A DNA stretch of 64,000 bases from Symbiodinium natans (taxonomy: Eukaryota > Sar > Dinophyceae > Suessiales > Symbiodiniaceae), in NCBI GenBank assembly GCA_905221605.1, contig CAJNDS010000102.1, positions 989,501 through 1,053,500 on the forward strand. The letters run 5' to 3'. The notes beneath the pieces are model-generated. The model had not been told where the DNA came from, searched no databases, and was given only the letters and a program-made list of their open reading frames with translations. Both the position numbers and the translations under genes were made by a program. The first letter of the stretch is position 1, and the number at the start of each line of letters is the position of its first letter. Shown one piece after another: positions 21,134-33,765 of this stretch.

Positions 21134-21168
21134 TGTGATAGCTCTCGTGTAAATGAGGAGCTGCAGAA

Positions 21169-21435
21169 AGCAGAATACGATCACGGAGCGCGCACTCAGC
21201 AAAGCAAGCTTGTTTTGGAAATGCTGCGAACAGCGTGCGGATCAAACTTGCAGAGATTTTTCACTGCAATTTCCAGTGACCCAGGTACTCACCACACCTG
21301 GACGTAGCCTCGCTTGGTTTAGCGCCTTTTCACTGGACATGCAACTACAGGTTTGAACAAAAAACTGCTAGGGTCATCAAGCTGGCAATGCAATCATCGG
21401 ATGCCAGCTGCAAATCCCTAGCATGCACAGAGCAT
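21169..21435 (-). repeat. Terminal repeat (pLTR), 5' copy for the element
   Basis: This is the partner of 17509-17774. It is followed on the plus strand by two palindromes with a short spacer and then by the 36-bp extension. The element's promoter presumably lies here, by analogy with other pLTRs, but no core promoter motif is recognised. Confidence 0.88.
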
Positions 21436-21490
21436 TTTTTTTACACGTACGTGTAAAAAAACTAATTCTCAGTTTACACGTACGTGTAAA
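21436..21490. repeat. Double palindrome with inverted 11-base spacer
   Basis: A palindrome at 21436-21461 is followed by CTAATTCTCAG, then a second, shorter palindrome (21473-21490, three T and three A arms within a longer A run). At the 3' end of the element the spacer occurs as CTGAGAATTAG before a single palindrome. The spacer is therefore in opposite orientation at the two ends. Confidence 0.9.
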
Positions 21491-21493
21491 AAA

Positions 21494-21529
21494 ACTCCGA
21501 CAAGCTAGTCGAGAGAGTTTCTGGCTAGA
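21494..21529 (-). repeat. 36-bp terminal direct repeat, right copy
   Basis: Identical to 17474-17509. It marks the outer boundary of the retroelement; the bases beyond it (ttgcacatgatc) do not match the bases outside the left copy (ccccaggcaatc). Confidence 0.85.
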
Positions 21530-23850
21530 TTGCACATGATCAGAACCCGGGCTTGGCAGCGGCTGCAGCAAATTAGGTTCCACAGTTCCACAGCATGACT
21601 TAAAAGGGCTGCGTGCCTGGCAGAGCGAGATTCACTGAAAGTTGTCATCCTAAAGTTCATTGCCTATGTCCTAGAAATCTGCAAACGGGTTTACTTCCAA
21701 CGTACGGATTTGGGAACAAGGCCGATCTGGATTGTCCCACCGTGTTTCTTGATCGTTTGGTCATCGAAAGCACTGGCAGCCACTGGCATTGACGCACTCT
21801 TCGCTGTATGCCATCTATGTGTTTGACAAGCGTGGAGGCCGAAATGCTCTCTTTCTCTCTCTCTCTCTCTCTCGCTCTCTCCCTCGCTCTCTCTCTCACT
21901 CTCTCTCACCATCACTCACTCGCACACACACACACAGACACTGACCTAAAGCTTCCTGCAGCAAGAACCAAAGCCAAAGCCGAGGCCGCAAAGCACGAAG
22001 AATGCTCACACCCACACCCACAGCTTGCTGCGTAGCAAAGCTCAATCAGGTCCAAGGCACTCGAAGTAACGCTTCACAACCCCCTGCCTGTACGTAAGCA
22101 CCACCAGCCCACTGACAAACCTTGAAAACACGCACAACTACCAGTGAACCCGTAGAGAAAAAGCCCTAACCCTTCAAATGTCAAAGGAGTTCCACAGTTC
22201 GCAGTTCGAGAGTACAATTCACCAAATCCAAAACCCGAAAGCACCAAAAGCCGCCAAGTTTCGATGTGTTCTCTTAGAACCTGCTTCTAAAGACTCAGAC
22301 AGGCACCGGAAGTGCTGCGTGTGGAGGTGACCTCTGCTGACAGGAGCGGGCCTCGGCAGCTTCGTTCACGGGTTGTGATTGGGGTTCGAGGTTTTTGCTG
22401 TTGGTTTGAAGAAGCAGGAAATGTATTCTTCAAACTGTAAAGGTCACGAGGTGCACAGTGCAGCACACCACTTAAGGTTTTCACATCGTGAGTTTCAAAG
22501 TGAAACCCCGGAACCAGTCCAGGAATGCCAACAGCACCTGTGGCTGTGCTTAGGTATGCAGTCTCGGTACATCCTGTGCAGAATCCCCGCCCACCTGTTG
22601 GTGAAAGCAGCATAGGCACTCTAGGCCCTGACATGCCCCCTTGCTGTTCTCAGGGCTATTCTTATCAGTTGCCATGATATACTTAGTCCCCACATCATCA
22701 CCCGGAGTGTAAACGCCTCGATGCCGCCTAAGTGCCGTGTGGGCTTCTTGGCACTTTGAAGGTCTAGTCTTTATCAGGCAAGATTAAGCCATCAAGAGGC
22801 CACTCCCACTGGATGGCCTTTGAGAACCCTGAGCTTTGCTTGCATGATAACGTGCAGAGCCTGAGCTCCCTTGCCTCAACCCTCAACCGACAGCCCCGAC
22901 TCAACGGTTCAGGTCTACTTCGCCCAATCTCGAGGACTCAAAGAGGGCTTTGCCCCAACACATGGGTTATCGATGTTTTCCGGTTCACACTTGGGGGAGA
23001 CTTGGGGCCTCCGCATGTGCGAGTTGCTGCGCAGAGCCGAACGGGGAGGTTCTTGTTTTGGTGTCCCACCTTGAGACCAAAACTCCGACATCAGACTGCT
23101 TACGCTTTTTGGAGCCATTCGAGAGCCTTTCGGATTCAGGACTCGGGTTTGAGTTGAGAAATGGGGCGAAGCAAACGCGACGTTCAGGTTTTGCTCCAAG
23201 CTGAAGGCGAGACAAGCGAGCAATCAGAACCCAGCGCACAGTGAATAGTCGCGATGCTGTGCTGCCTCTTCTTTGTTCTCTGTCTTGTTGGTTTCCTGGC
23301 CAAGAATACGGGAGCAGCAGTTGGGTCCAATCAATGCGCCCTGCATTGTAGTCTTATGGCAACTCAAGTCCATGAGGACTGCTATTATGGCAGCTGACTA
23401 TCTAATTGGTGGCGCGGCCTTTTCGGTTCTGGGATGGCAACACCTAAGTCCCAAGCCGGCCGAATAGTATAATAAGACAAGAATATATTCATATCATACT
23501 TTGAAATGTAGTAACTATAATAAGAAATAACAATAATGGAATGTCAAAATAGTCAGAACATAATAATAGAGCCCCGACATAGGAGCTCCTGGACTCACTT
23601 CACGCTGCACTGGAGGCTCCCTGCCAGAGAGTTTTGCAACAGCAGTTCCCATGGCTAAGGGCTGGGGCCTCGTGAAATCTTGTGCAACACAGATAGACGA
23701 AGTAATTGGTGGACTTTCCTATTGCACACAGAATCATAATTGCTACGGCATTTTGACTGCTCAGACTGCTAAGAGAGTGACACCGGAGGATGCCTAATCA
23801 CGTTGACGAACGAGTTTTTGCGCCACCACAGTAAGGAAGAAGAAAACAAG

Positions 23851-23894
<44 letters not shown>

Positions 23895-24020
23895 GAACAA
23901 GAAGAAAACAGAGTGCCCCCGTGCCAGAACAGCAAGCAAGCAAAGCAGCAGCAAACAAGAAACGTTCGTTTATCTCCCACAGTCTCCAACATTCAGCCGC
24001 TCAACCCCCATCCTTACAAA
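21530..24020. other. Non-coding stretch with CT-rich and (AAC)n repeats
   Basis: No supported exon. Contents are a CT-rich run (about 21848-21908) followed by CA repeats to about 21938, AT-rich DNA at 23465-23570, and a nearly pure AAC trinucleotide run (23851-23893). Open frames here are short. A small hydrophobic frame at 23254-23310 (LCCLFFVLCLVGFLA) has no splice or start support. Confidence 0.5.
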
Positions 24021-24113
24021 CATATGTTTATATATACATATGTATGTATATGTATATACACACATATATATATATATATTTATATATATATATGGTACCC
24101 CCCCATTGACCAT
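24021..24113. repeat. (TA)n tract ending in a C run and ATTGACCA
   Basis: A TA-rich stretch runs into GGTACCCCCCCATTGACCA. This resembles the left boundary of the foldback element at 12326-12363 (TATGGTCG, a C run, CAATGGACCA). It may be a lone terminus or a diverged relative of the same family; no matching right end was found nearby. Confidence 0.5.
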
Positions 24114-24833
24114 GTTTTATTTGTTTGTTTCTCATTCACTTAATTATTATGAAATTATGTTGCATTACATTGTACTGTAGTATATGATCTTGTACTATAC
24201 ACAATCATAGCAAGCCCCGCTTCCAAAAGAGGCTTGGCTTCCGCACGTGTCGTACGACACAAAGCTGCACCTCGGCGGCTTTAAGTTGAGATGTTCAGTC
24301 TGTAGTATAATCCCTGAAAAAAGGACTGTTAGCATACGGGGGAACATCCCAAGCTTCAAGGGGCTGTCGGGAGTTTAGCATGTGGGGGCTCAGAGTTTGG
24401 TATCTTGGTTTTGGGGTATTTGAGGGCCTTTTTTGGCCCTTGGGCTTGGAAGAATGCCGGCCACACCCTCGACAGCTCCAAATGAAGCGCTTTATTCTGT
24501 ACTAAGGCCCGACACCCTGAACCAACAACCCCTAAATGAACTGCCTGTCCGTGCAATTCCGGTGATCCCGGAAAAGAAAATCCTTCTATTTATTCTTGAC
24601 CGAGAGCCTCAGTTGTGGACATGCATACGCACCAAGCTTCGAGCTTCAAAGCCTCAAGAACGTGCAAATTATAAAGCTTGAAGACGGCGACTCGAATCTT
24701 AGTTAATTGGGGCACATCTTTCAACTTTCTGCATTGGTGTGAAGGCCTTGTCCCTGCGGCGCAGCAGTCAGTTCACAAGGAGGCCAGCAAGTTTGCAGGC
24801 GGACTCCTAGTTGACGGTTTCTGTTGTCGAAAG

Positions 24834-24866
24834 GCTGCAGGCAAGTCATCCTTGCTGAAGGAGACT
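24834..24866 (+). CDS. Possible P-loop exon fragment (weak)
   Basis: After ggctgcag the sequence reads a split Gly codon and then KSSLLKETV, ending at ag|ataacc. GKSSLL is typical of P-loop NTPases, including Roc GTPases. The residues before GKS in this frame (CCRKAA) do not supply the first Gly of GxxxxGKS, so an upstream exon would be needed. No downstream switch motif was recognised. Confidence 0.2.
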
Positions 24867-27340
24867 GTTAGATAACCTTGTTAGGACTCGTTTAGGCTCT
24901 TGGAGGGTCGGGTGTGCGCTGGGGATCGGCAGAAGCATGCAGATTGTGGATGCCTGCACAGAAACCATTCCACATGGCACATGCTTGTCTTTGCCACCTG
25001 TGGTTCCGGCCGGAGAACTTGAAGTGTTTCACAACTGCTGCTGCAGGTGGTCATAAAGCCTGCACGAATTCCACCCCTTACACCAAAACCGGAAAGCCTT
25101 AAACACCCTCAACTCCGACCAAGCCCCGGACCAGACGTCCACAGCATGGGCAGACCCCCAAGCGCAATATGCGTCTGAGGGCGTCTTGGGCTTGAGGGAA
25201 GATGCTGAATGTCCCCCCGAAGACAAAGAGGACACCTTCTCGACCTCAGCGATGTCCTAGCAAACGCACCTCGGCGGCTAATACAGAAACCGTGCGTCGC
25301 ATGTGTGGGGGTCCGCCTTGGATGGATCAAGTTGTAATTTGCAATCAAGATACGCATGCGCAATGATTGTTTTCAAGAGTCGCGTTGCATGTGTGACTCC
25401 ACCGGGTCGAATGGAGTGGACTGGGCTGGGCTTGTACAACATCAGCAACGTGCGAAACTTCAGAAAAATGTTTCGAGAAGAAGCCATACCGAAGTTTGGA
25501 AGGGAGGACTTGGCATGGCAGGAATAACTTTCTGCCATGCATTGATTCAGCCGACTGCTTTTCAGTTGACATCTGTTACATCCGGTCAGTGCAAAGTCCA
25601 AGGTTTCTATCCAACATAAGTATGTTGCCAGGTCCACGTCTAGGCCTAGGCCTTGCTAGGATGAGCGCTTGCATTTTAGACCTGGAGCCCCCGAAACCCA
25701 GTCGACCCGAAACTCGAAACCTTGAATCCTAGCAGCCCTGCGATGCCATGAGCTCATAAACTCACAGGGCTCCATCCGCCATAGAAAGTCTCGCAAAAGC
25801 ATTGCAAAGGCTTCGAGAACCCTGCAAAGCAGATAATGCTGTGAACATTCTGCAGGAAGCATATGGGGGTTTACGATGATGAGGGACCCCTAAGAGCCCC
25901 AAATAGTAGGATCCCCTTATCATAAGGACCCCAAGAAGGTACCCCCAATACCGTAAACCGCCATCTCAAGCAAGGTGCCCATCTTTTGCCGGCAATCAGC
26001 GGGACTCATTCGGGCCTCCGAGCTTCCAGAAGCCATCCAAGCCTGGAGGCCTTCGACTGGTTAAGGATTTATTTCTGCGAACTTAATAGGCTGGGATGTG
26101 CAATGGTGGTGGTTGTGGTTGAGAATTCTAAGATCTGCGTTGAGATGCAGCAGAAGGTAGCCAAGACACCAATTGCTCCTCAATTGACCATGCATAGTGC
26201 ATGAGAGGTGCCGTCATGCAACCGCCATGCCCCGGCGATCGCGATAAAAGGAAGTGCTGGATAACTGCGAGCAATCTGCGCGTTTCGCAAGTTTGGGGAT
26301 CTGATTTCCGAAAAGCTGTTTGCATCAAAACCCCTTTTGGGTACCGCAGTGCTGAAGCCTGCACGGTCATGTCTTACTCAGCCACACCTTTCAAAGAAGA
26401 AGGGGCGAACCAAACCTTTCAAAAGAACCTCCGCCTCAACTGCCCCTCTGGTCCAGTGGTGTTTCCTTCTTCAGTTGTCCCCTCCTCCTGCATGATTGCA
26501 TCTAGACTACCCGACAAAGTCATCCGTCGACAGTATCCAAGCCCCAGTTAGCCCCGATTTTGCCATGTGCAGGGAGCGACCAGCAGGCCGCGCATTCTGC
26601 AGGGCGAGAATTTGGAGTGGGCGCTATGAATTTAGACTCACGGTTTTCAACCAGGACCGTAGTTTCGAGAGGCTTGCAGGTTGAACGGGTTCAGTCCGCG
26701 TCTGAAGTGTGTTGCAGACACTTTCTTCATTTTGGGGCAGTCCTACATCGATGCTTTGTGGTGTGGGCACTGAGGTTGCTAGTTCTGTGGGTCATCGCAA
26801 CGTAGGCCAGATCCCGTCTCCGTCGTTTAGGCGGTGACCATCCCACCGGTCTATACCTTTTGCTTAATGACATGTTCAGAAGCAGCCTTCAACGCTTGCT
26901 AACGCACTAGGCCTGCCTGCACCACCGACCCCAAAGTGCAAAAAAGGTGCTTCTCGCACGACGGCAGCCGCAGAGCGGCCGTTCATGTACATGCGGCTCG
27001 GACTTGTGCATGCGCATTTTCTGTACAGAAGGCTCTTGGGGTCATGAGGAATGAGGCATGACTGTGCTTCGGGTAGCTGTTTAGCCTTTTTGCTCCCGCA
27101 GCACTTTCAGGGAGAGTCGAAAAAGTCAGGTTTGTGGATTTTCCAGGTGTAGGCTTTAGGCTGCAAGAAAGTTCATGCTGGGACGACTGCGCTGGCGCTG
27201 GTTGGTACCCAATGACTGTGATATGCAGATTGGGAGGTCAGAAAGATAGTCATATTGCTATTTTGGGAGCCTCGCATCCAAATCCCAAACTTCTCACTCA
27301 ACTACCACTCCCCAAGCCTGCCCGAGTGCTCCAAGCACGT

Positions 27341-27400
27341 CACACTTCATCACACTTCATCACACTTCATCTCACTTCATCTCACTTCATCTCACTTCAT
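27341..27400 (+). repeat. Decanucleotide tandem repeat, CACACTTCAT / CTCACTTCAT
   Basis: Six contiguous 10-mers, three reading CACACTTCAT and then three CTCACTTCAT, show unit turnover within a short array. It is the second array in this window with a period of exactly ten. Confidence 0.95.
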
Positions 27401-30400
27401 CCAGGAGCCATGGGCATGACAACTAAATGGCTCCAAGAACGGATGTGGACCAAAAAGGAACGTGGGGCGAACTCGCAAAAGATGTCCGTGCACCTCTTTC
27501 CAACGAAAGCCCTGGACCCTTAAAGCGCTTATCACCAAGACCGCAACTCGAAAAGTTTCAAAATCCAGGCCATAACCTACTGCAGCCCGAAAGATCCCGA
27601 AAGCCAGGACACGATGCCCAAAACTCTTGCCCGGGTGATCTCAGCTCTGCCCTTGACTTTGCGCTGAATGTCTCCACATGCCAAGGTATTCCTCACCCCT
27701 TCACACCCGGTTGCGGCAATTTCCCCAGCTGAATGTGCACAAGGAGCGCTGCTGCAAAGGGGGGGGCGGGGGCAAGAGATCCTCCGAATAGCGCGCATCC
27801 CGCTGCCCAGCACCTTTCAAGTTTAGGCTTCTCGGGGTCAGGGCTGTGCAGTTTCAAGGCTTGGTGGCGAGGCCTCTGGCCGCAGATGCAGGAAGGGAGC
27901 AAGTGAAGAGACTTGTAGGTAATTCTAGCCGCCTCTCCAGTCGAAGATGGCTGGAGTGGTAGTATTTGCAGCCTCCCTTCTTTCGCCACTGTGTTGCAAG
28001 AAGACGATAAGAAGACCCTCAGCTGCCCCAAGACTTTCTCAGCCCTCGATGTGCCCCGTATCGAGATGAGGCTTGGAGCGTAGGGCACTTGAATTCTCAA
28101 GAAGGTTCAAGGAGTTATCGCTTGGTTTGGACGCTAAAGGTCTGGTTTTGAGGATCAAGGATTTGGAGTTCCCGAGCCCTTGAACCAAGCAACGCCTGCA
28201 GGAGTTCGAGACTCTTCAGGGTCTTCTTGGCGGGTGCACCACGCAGGTGACGCCGAAGCTGAAGCTTGAGGTTTTTCATCCATTTCTCACTCACTTGGAT
28301 CAGCTAGAATCAACGGGGGGGGGGGGGGGGGAGAGCTGGCATTGGGTTGCTACCTTCCTGGGCCTCTGGCTTCTTGGCTGAGTTTTGTCCTTTTGGGCTG
28401 CTCATCTTCTTTCGTCGGCGTCGCGTGTCTGAGTTTCCACGACTCACTCTGATCATATTTGTCACAGCCATCTTACCATCCTCATCCTGAGCTAGCATGG
28501 GACGGCCAACCCAGGGCCAAGCCCTCGAGTATGAAGCAAGAGCGGACTACCACACTGAAGGTACAGTTCCAGAGGTTGGGAAACCCGTGGTGGGCTTGTA
28601 AAAAAGCTTTGGGGATCCAGGAGCTCGGGGGCGTGATTGGGTGGGACTGCGGGGGGGGGGGGGGGGGGGCGAGAGGGATGCCTGGCAGAGAGGCAAGAGT
28701 TGCTAAGCCATGCAAAGCCCAACACACCCTTAGCGTTACTCACATGTCTGTGATCTCTGGTGCTGGGTAGGGAATTTGTTTGCCTTTTTCATGATTGCTC
28801 TGCACTGGTCAATCAGTCCCTCAAATTGCAAGTCCATGAGACCGTACAATTCCCCGAAACTTTCAGCAGTCGACAGGTTTTACTAGCAATCCAGTCCTGC
28901 GACGCTGTGGTCCAAGCCGGGATTGCGAGGTATTCTAAACATTCGAAACCTGAAGCTGTTTAGATATCTTACGTTCCGGTACATTCAGGTGGCGACCTAC
29001 ACAACCCTGGAGAATGCACTGCAGGCATGCCTTCTAGGTTGTTTGCATAGGTTTTGGGGATGTCCAGTGCAACGTTTGACATTTAGCAGGGGTGCGGCTT
29101 GGGATCCTGGATGTGCGGGTCTAGGTTGTGGGATCTCACAAGCATTCTCAAGCAATGCGGCTAGTTCTTTTGCCATTTCCTTCGCAAACTTGTGTCGTCG
29201 GATTGTCCCAATGCCCGCCTTGAGAACTTGGACAAGGACGTCGGATAGCCGGGGCTTGAGGAAGCTTATGCTTTCAGCATTCGAGGCCGCTGAACCTTTA
29301 CTTCTAAGTTCTACGAACAGGTATAGCTTCATGACAATTCAGAACACATTAGTTAGTAAGTCCTATCTGTATAGCGGGGGTTTGGACCGAATACGCTCTC
29401 CACCTTGTCCAGATGCGGCCAGCGCCATCCGTGCTCCATCTAAGTTGCCATTCTATGCCGTATCTGCACCTCGGCGTAAGGCAGACGTTTGGCCTAAGCC
29501 CCTCAATCCCACAGGCTGTGGGCTCATGTGGGTTCGGAATTCTGTACACAAGATTCGGTGTGGTAGATTTCCGTATCCCGGGCCTCCCCTCCCCCCTCCC
29601 CCCCAAAAAGAAAAGGCTTAAGCGAAGCCGCTTAAGCTTTCGGAAGCACCCTGGTTTGGGTTTGGATTTGGGGTGATTTGGTGGCCTTAGGACTCTCTTG
29701 TGCTTCGCACGTTTTCAGAATATGCACATCTCCCAAAAGCCCTCGAATACTGTACAGCATGCAGTGTCCCGCAACCATAGGCTATGTCTACATCCCTTGG
29801 TATGTTAGCTCGCAACATCTGAGTGTTTGCCCTCCTGAGACGGCTTCCTGAAAGCAAGCACATTACACTTCAGTCGACAGCAAGTTATGTTAAATGGATC
29901 CCTTCTTCCCAGGCGAGGCAGCTCCGTGAGGCCTGGCGAAAGTCACAGTCAGGTTCGATGGTACGACACACTGTGGAGTCCATGAAAGCCTTTGCGGATC
30001 AGATGTCGTCTCCGAACCGATGTTCTCTTTGGAGTTGCTTTAATCCCAGATCTTATCCCACGACTTTCGAACCTGAGTCGGACGGGGGTTCGATGTGTTG
30101 TTGTGAGCCTTGTAAATTAGCTGCTTGTGAGGCTCGACCCGTTGCAGACTTTTTGGGCTAGAGGAAGGGGGCAACTCTACCAGACCGCTCTGGTCGCTCC
30201 GAAATCCCACAACAAGTGTAAACGGCGCAGCAGAAGATTGGGCCTGAAGTTACACCTGAGCGACTCTAGGTAAACAGGTAAACCGTTGTCCGTCCCAACG
30301 GACACGATAAGCACGCAGATCATTGTCCATGCATCATGCTGGATGTCTGAACTTGCAAGGCAGTATCTTCTGCTCGAAGATGACAAGGGCTGTGGCCATC

Positions 30401-33400
30401 CACTGGATGTTGAGGTCTGGACACTGATTCTTGCCATTACTGCGAATTCTTGCGCTGCCGCCTATATAGCTTATGACCATTACTCGGGGAATTCAGGCCG
30501 GAGCCTTCTCAATTCTGCAAGCCTATACAACAGCAGGCGTCCACCTCCCCAAATGTACAACTGTACAATCGACCCACGTCCATACACCGTAGCAGTAGAC
30601 CGAGATACAAAACCTGGCATGCAGGGACTGCGGCACATGGGCGGATGGGAGGACAGCGTTTTGCGAGACTGAAGCTTGGCTTTAGGCGTTTTGTTGCAGG
30701 GTCTGCTGTGGGAATTCAAGGCTTCTCTTCACCGCTCAATGTATAATGGGAGTTCCTTGAAACTTCGTCTAGGACTTATCTCAGGTTTGGTTTCTCCCAG
30801 GCTCTCGGCCACATTGCAGAACACCTTGGAACACATACAGAACACTCGAAACGGACCGGAAGAGGAGTTTGTCTTAGAGCAGTCACAATGCTGGCAAGGA
30901 AACGGCGAAGCCGATTTGTCAGCCATCGCTGGGTCTCCCACTAGTCTCAACACCCCGAAATCCTCCGAAGATCCTCCTGAAACCCAACCACTGCGCCCCT
31001 GCACCATCCTGTGCCGCAAGCGCCTGGCAGAACTTGGGCCTGCTCGTGCTTTTGGCTTGCGACTCCGTCGCCAGGGGGCCCAGGTTTAAGGAGGATGGGC
31101 TTAGAATGGCTTAGAGACACGAAGCCGTTAGGCTTGGGAACGAGGTTTTTGGGAGCTTCAAGATTACGCTGTTCAGAGTCTTGAGGGTTCAGGACCTCAC
31201 AGGAGGTTTAGGGTGTCCATGTTCCATGTCGTCAAGTTCCTTGTTCAGGCTTTGCAAAGGCTCTTCCCACCTGGGTTTCATAGGCTAATTTGTGATTTTC
31301 CGGGTGGCCTTCTTGAAGCCTTGAAGCATTTGGGATGTTGAGTTGCGGCGAGCCCTCTCAAGTCATTTTGTGAGTTTAGCTTGCGGCGTGGGTGAGTTGC
31401 TGGTTGTTTTTTGTGGAAGGGTGCTTTTGCCCCGTGGTAGCCTCCGTTGAGGCCATTGCGAAGGAGCTCCCGTGCCGGTCAGTGTGCTGCGCCAACAAGG
31501 CTTCCGATGTCCGTACATGAGTCAAGTAGGTACATTCCCCTAACTCCCTTAAGAGCCAGCAACCCTAAACTCCACGCCCAAAACTGGAGTTTAAATGTGC
31601 AGGGGGTTCTTTTGGGGGGTATTTTGTTGTTTTCATGTTGGTTTGTCCGTCGACCAGCCGACCCCGTCAGTCAGTCGGTCCGTGCACCCATCGGTGAGTC
31701 AGTGGATGGTTTGTCCGCACTCCGCCCCCTCCGCCCCGCAACATCCCCGCTTCTCTTATCCGTCCAAAAGCTTGGCTGGAAGAACCTGATGCCATGGAAA
31801 GGAGCTGCTTCAATAAGCCAGTCATGCCAGTCATAATTACGAGCATCGTGTTTGCAAATGGGGGGAAGCGCCCTCCCACCCACAGCCTCCCCGCTTTTTT
31901 AATGCTTGAGACCGTCATTCGAGCATTGCAAACACTCGGCTTGGGGCGCTTTGGTACTCGCGCCTCAGATCCCGGCACTCCAAACCCAGGCACTCTCCAA
32001 ACCTTCGACCCGAAGTGGTTCTGTATGACGTTTTTGCACAGGTCAGCGACAGCGCAGTGCGCCCACTGCTCAGAGCGTGGGGAGGGAGGAGCTTCTGGGA
32101 TGGAGCTGTGGTTAGGTTCGTAGAACTTGGGGATTGACAATTCGGGAAGGTGTATGTTGATGACAGTTTTGAGAATTCAGTTTTTTTTGGAGCACATCAA
32201 CACTTCAGACTCCACTGGAGGCCGAGAAGCTGGGTGCACTCTTGGTGTGGCGGAACCGCTTTCCGAGCTGACTTGACTTCAGATGAAGACGTGCTGAAAA
32301 CTCATTCGGCAAACTGCAGAGGCGACTTTTGCCGATCCTTCTACTTGCACCTCTTCTCGGGCCAAGCTGCTTCCTGGCAGCCTGGCAGGGTCGCATGCTT
32401 TGTGAGAATGAGAACTTAAATATGCACGCCGGTACACACGGCGGGACGCACTCACCACCGCTCTTCACACGAGGACAGTCCTGGATTTTAACAGGACAGG
32501 GCTGCTGCACTGCTGCTGTACATGGTTTCGAGAGGAAGTTTATAACGGCGCGTTGCTGCGCCATGGCCCAAACGCCTGCGCCGCTAATCCGGCATCCTGT
32601 CATCCTAAGTGCCTGTCAAGACTCAGACAATATCAGGACGTTTCCCTAAGCCTTCTCGCTTACAGCATCGAAGTCTTGAGTACATGCCAAGCTCTGCTAT
32701 AGGGCTTTAAAGCTTCAAGCTTTGGGGTACCTTAGGGCTTGAAGTGCTTATTGTTCCTTTTCGCACCTGGCAGCTTTGGATCTTACCGTGCTTGGTGTCA
32801 TCACAAGCTTAAAACGGGCAGTTGCATCCTACTGGTAAGTCTGCTGAATCCTGGGATGCGATATGGCTTTGCCGATTCCCGTTCATCGAAAAAATGCTTA
32901 TCCCGGGGTCCCGACGTCCCGAAATGCAAAGACTATGACCATGAGCGCCGGCTCAGCATACTCTCAATTGTCAATGAAAGAAGGCGCCTGTCCCAATAAG
33001 TTTCATGCCCTATCTGGTCACCTTATAATGACTGCAAGGTTGAAGACGCTTTTCGGAAGGGCTGCGGCGCCTTGCGAAACCACGCAGACACGGGCCTGCG
33101 AGCGGAGGCATCAGGTTTCACGGTTTGGGATGTCAAACCTGAGGCTGGGATTGAGAGAATCAGACGTTGCGCTTGAGGCTCTACTCTATAGGATTAGGTG
33201 TTCACGCTTTTGGGAGCTAAAAGTTTTGCGGGCATTCCTGTGGTGAGCAGGACAGCAAAAACCCCACTCTGTTGTTGGACGCGGGCAGGTCTTGCTGCCA
33301 GGCTGGGAGAACTGTATAGCCTAGCAGGTAAGGACCGGCAAACTGGCGTGGAGCCCAGGAGTTCACTTCACTTCGTCCTAGTGCCCCAAATAGCTTGTGT

Positions 33401-33639
33401 TCCTTGGCACTAGTGTATCCTCTATCTCTTCTACCTACCAAGCGGAACGAGGTTGAACAAACAGCTGACGGCTAAAGTCCGAAAATACCTCCCTCTGGGC
33501 CAATAGTCAAGAGTCCTACCTCTCCAACCCTGTGCCTTCTAGCTTTGGGCTTTAGGGCTGTTGAATTCAGGGCTTCACCCGCCTCAGGCAGAGCGATTCG
33601 TTCTCTGGACACCCGTGGAGCAGGCTGCGTGCAAACCTT

Positions 33640-33765
33640 TGCGCTTGAGACGTCGTCAGGATTTGGGGTGTAGACATCCAGATCTCATGATGGAGGAGTC
33701 TGACGGCCGTACGGTAGCGCATCTATCCGTGCAAGAGGTGCCCCACAACAAAAATGCACATATCT
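33640..33765 (+). CDS. Possible ankyrin-repeat-like exon (weak)
   Basis: One frame reads RHPDLMMEESDGRTVAHLSV, in which D-x-G-R-T-x-x-H-L resembles the start of an ankyrin repeat (DxxGxTPLHLA). Only one unit is visible, the Pro is missing and the exon boundaries are unclear. It may be an exon of an ankyrin protein or a chance resemblance. Confidence 0.25.

Larger units (their letters stand above)
17474..21529 (-). mobile_element. Penelope-like retroelement, complete, with ORF1 and terminal repeats
   Basis: The 4.06-kb element is bounded by a 36-bp direct repeat (17474-17509 and 21494-21529, starting ACTCCGACAAGC). Inside these are near-identical direct repeats of 266-267 bp (17509-17774 and 21169-21435; a one-base indel is the only difference I noticed). 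Between the repeats, on the minus strand, are ORF1 and a reverse transcriptase whose motif set is that of Penelope-like elements. Direct pLTR-type repeats plus an additional extension of about 30-40 bp at an end are known features of that group. No clear target-site duplication was found. The near identity of the repeats and both open frames suggests recent activity. It lies about 2.8 kb beyond the last recognised Roco exon and in the opposite orientation. Confidence 0.88.

Noticed and set aside
17440..21560. Short target-site duplication around the retroelement
   Set aside because: Bases just outside the 36-bp repeats do not match on the two sides.
23254..23310. Small hydrophobic peptide that could be a signal or membrane segment
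   Set aside because: Short, with no supporting neighbours or splice signals; hydrophobic runs of this size occur by chance.
28997..29332. Minus-strand frame of 111 codons with a helical middle
   Set aside because: It has no domain, weak start and no clear splice borders; mentioned only as a possible exon in the regional entry.
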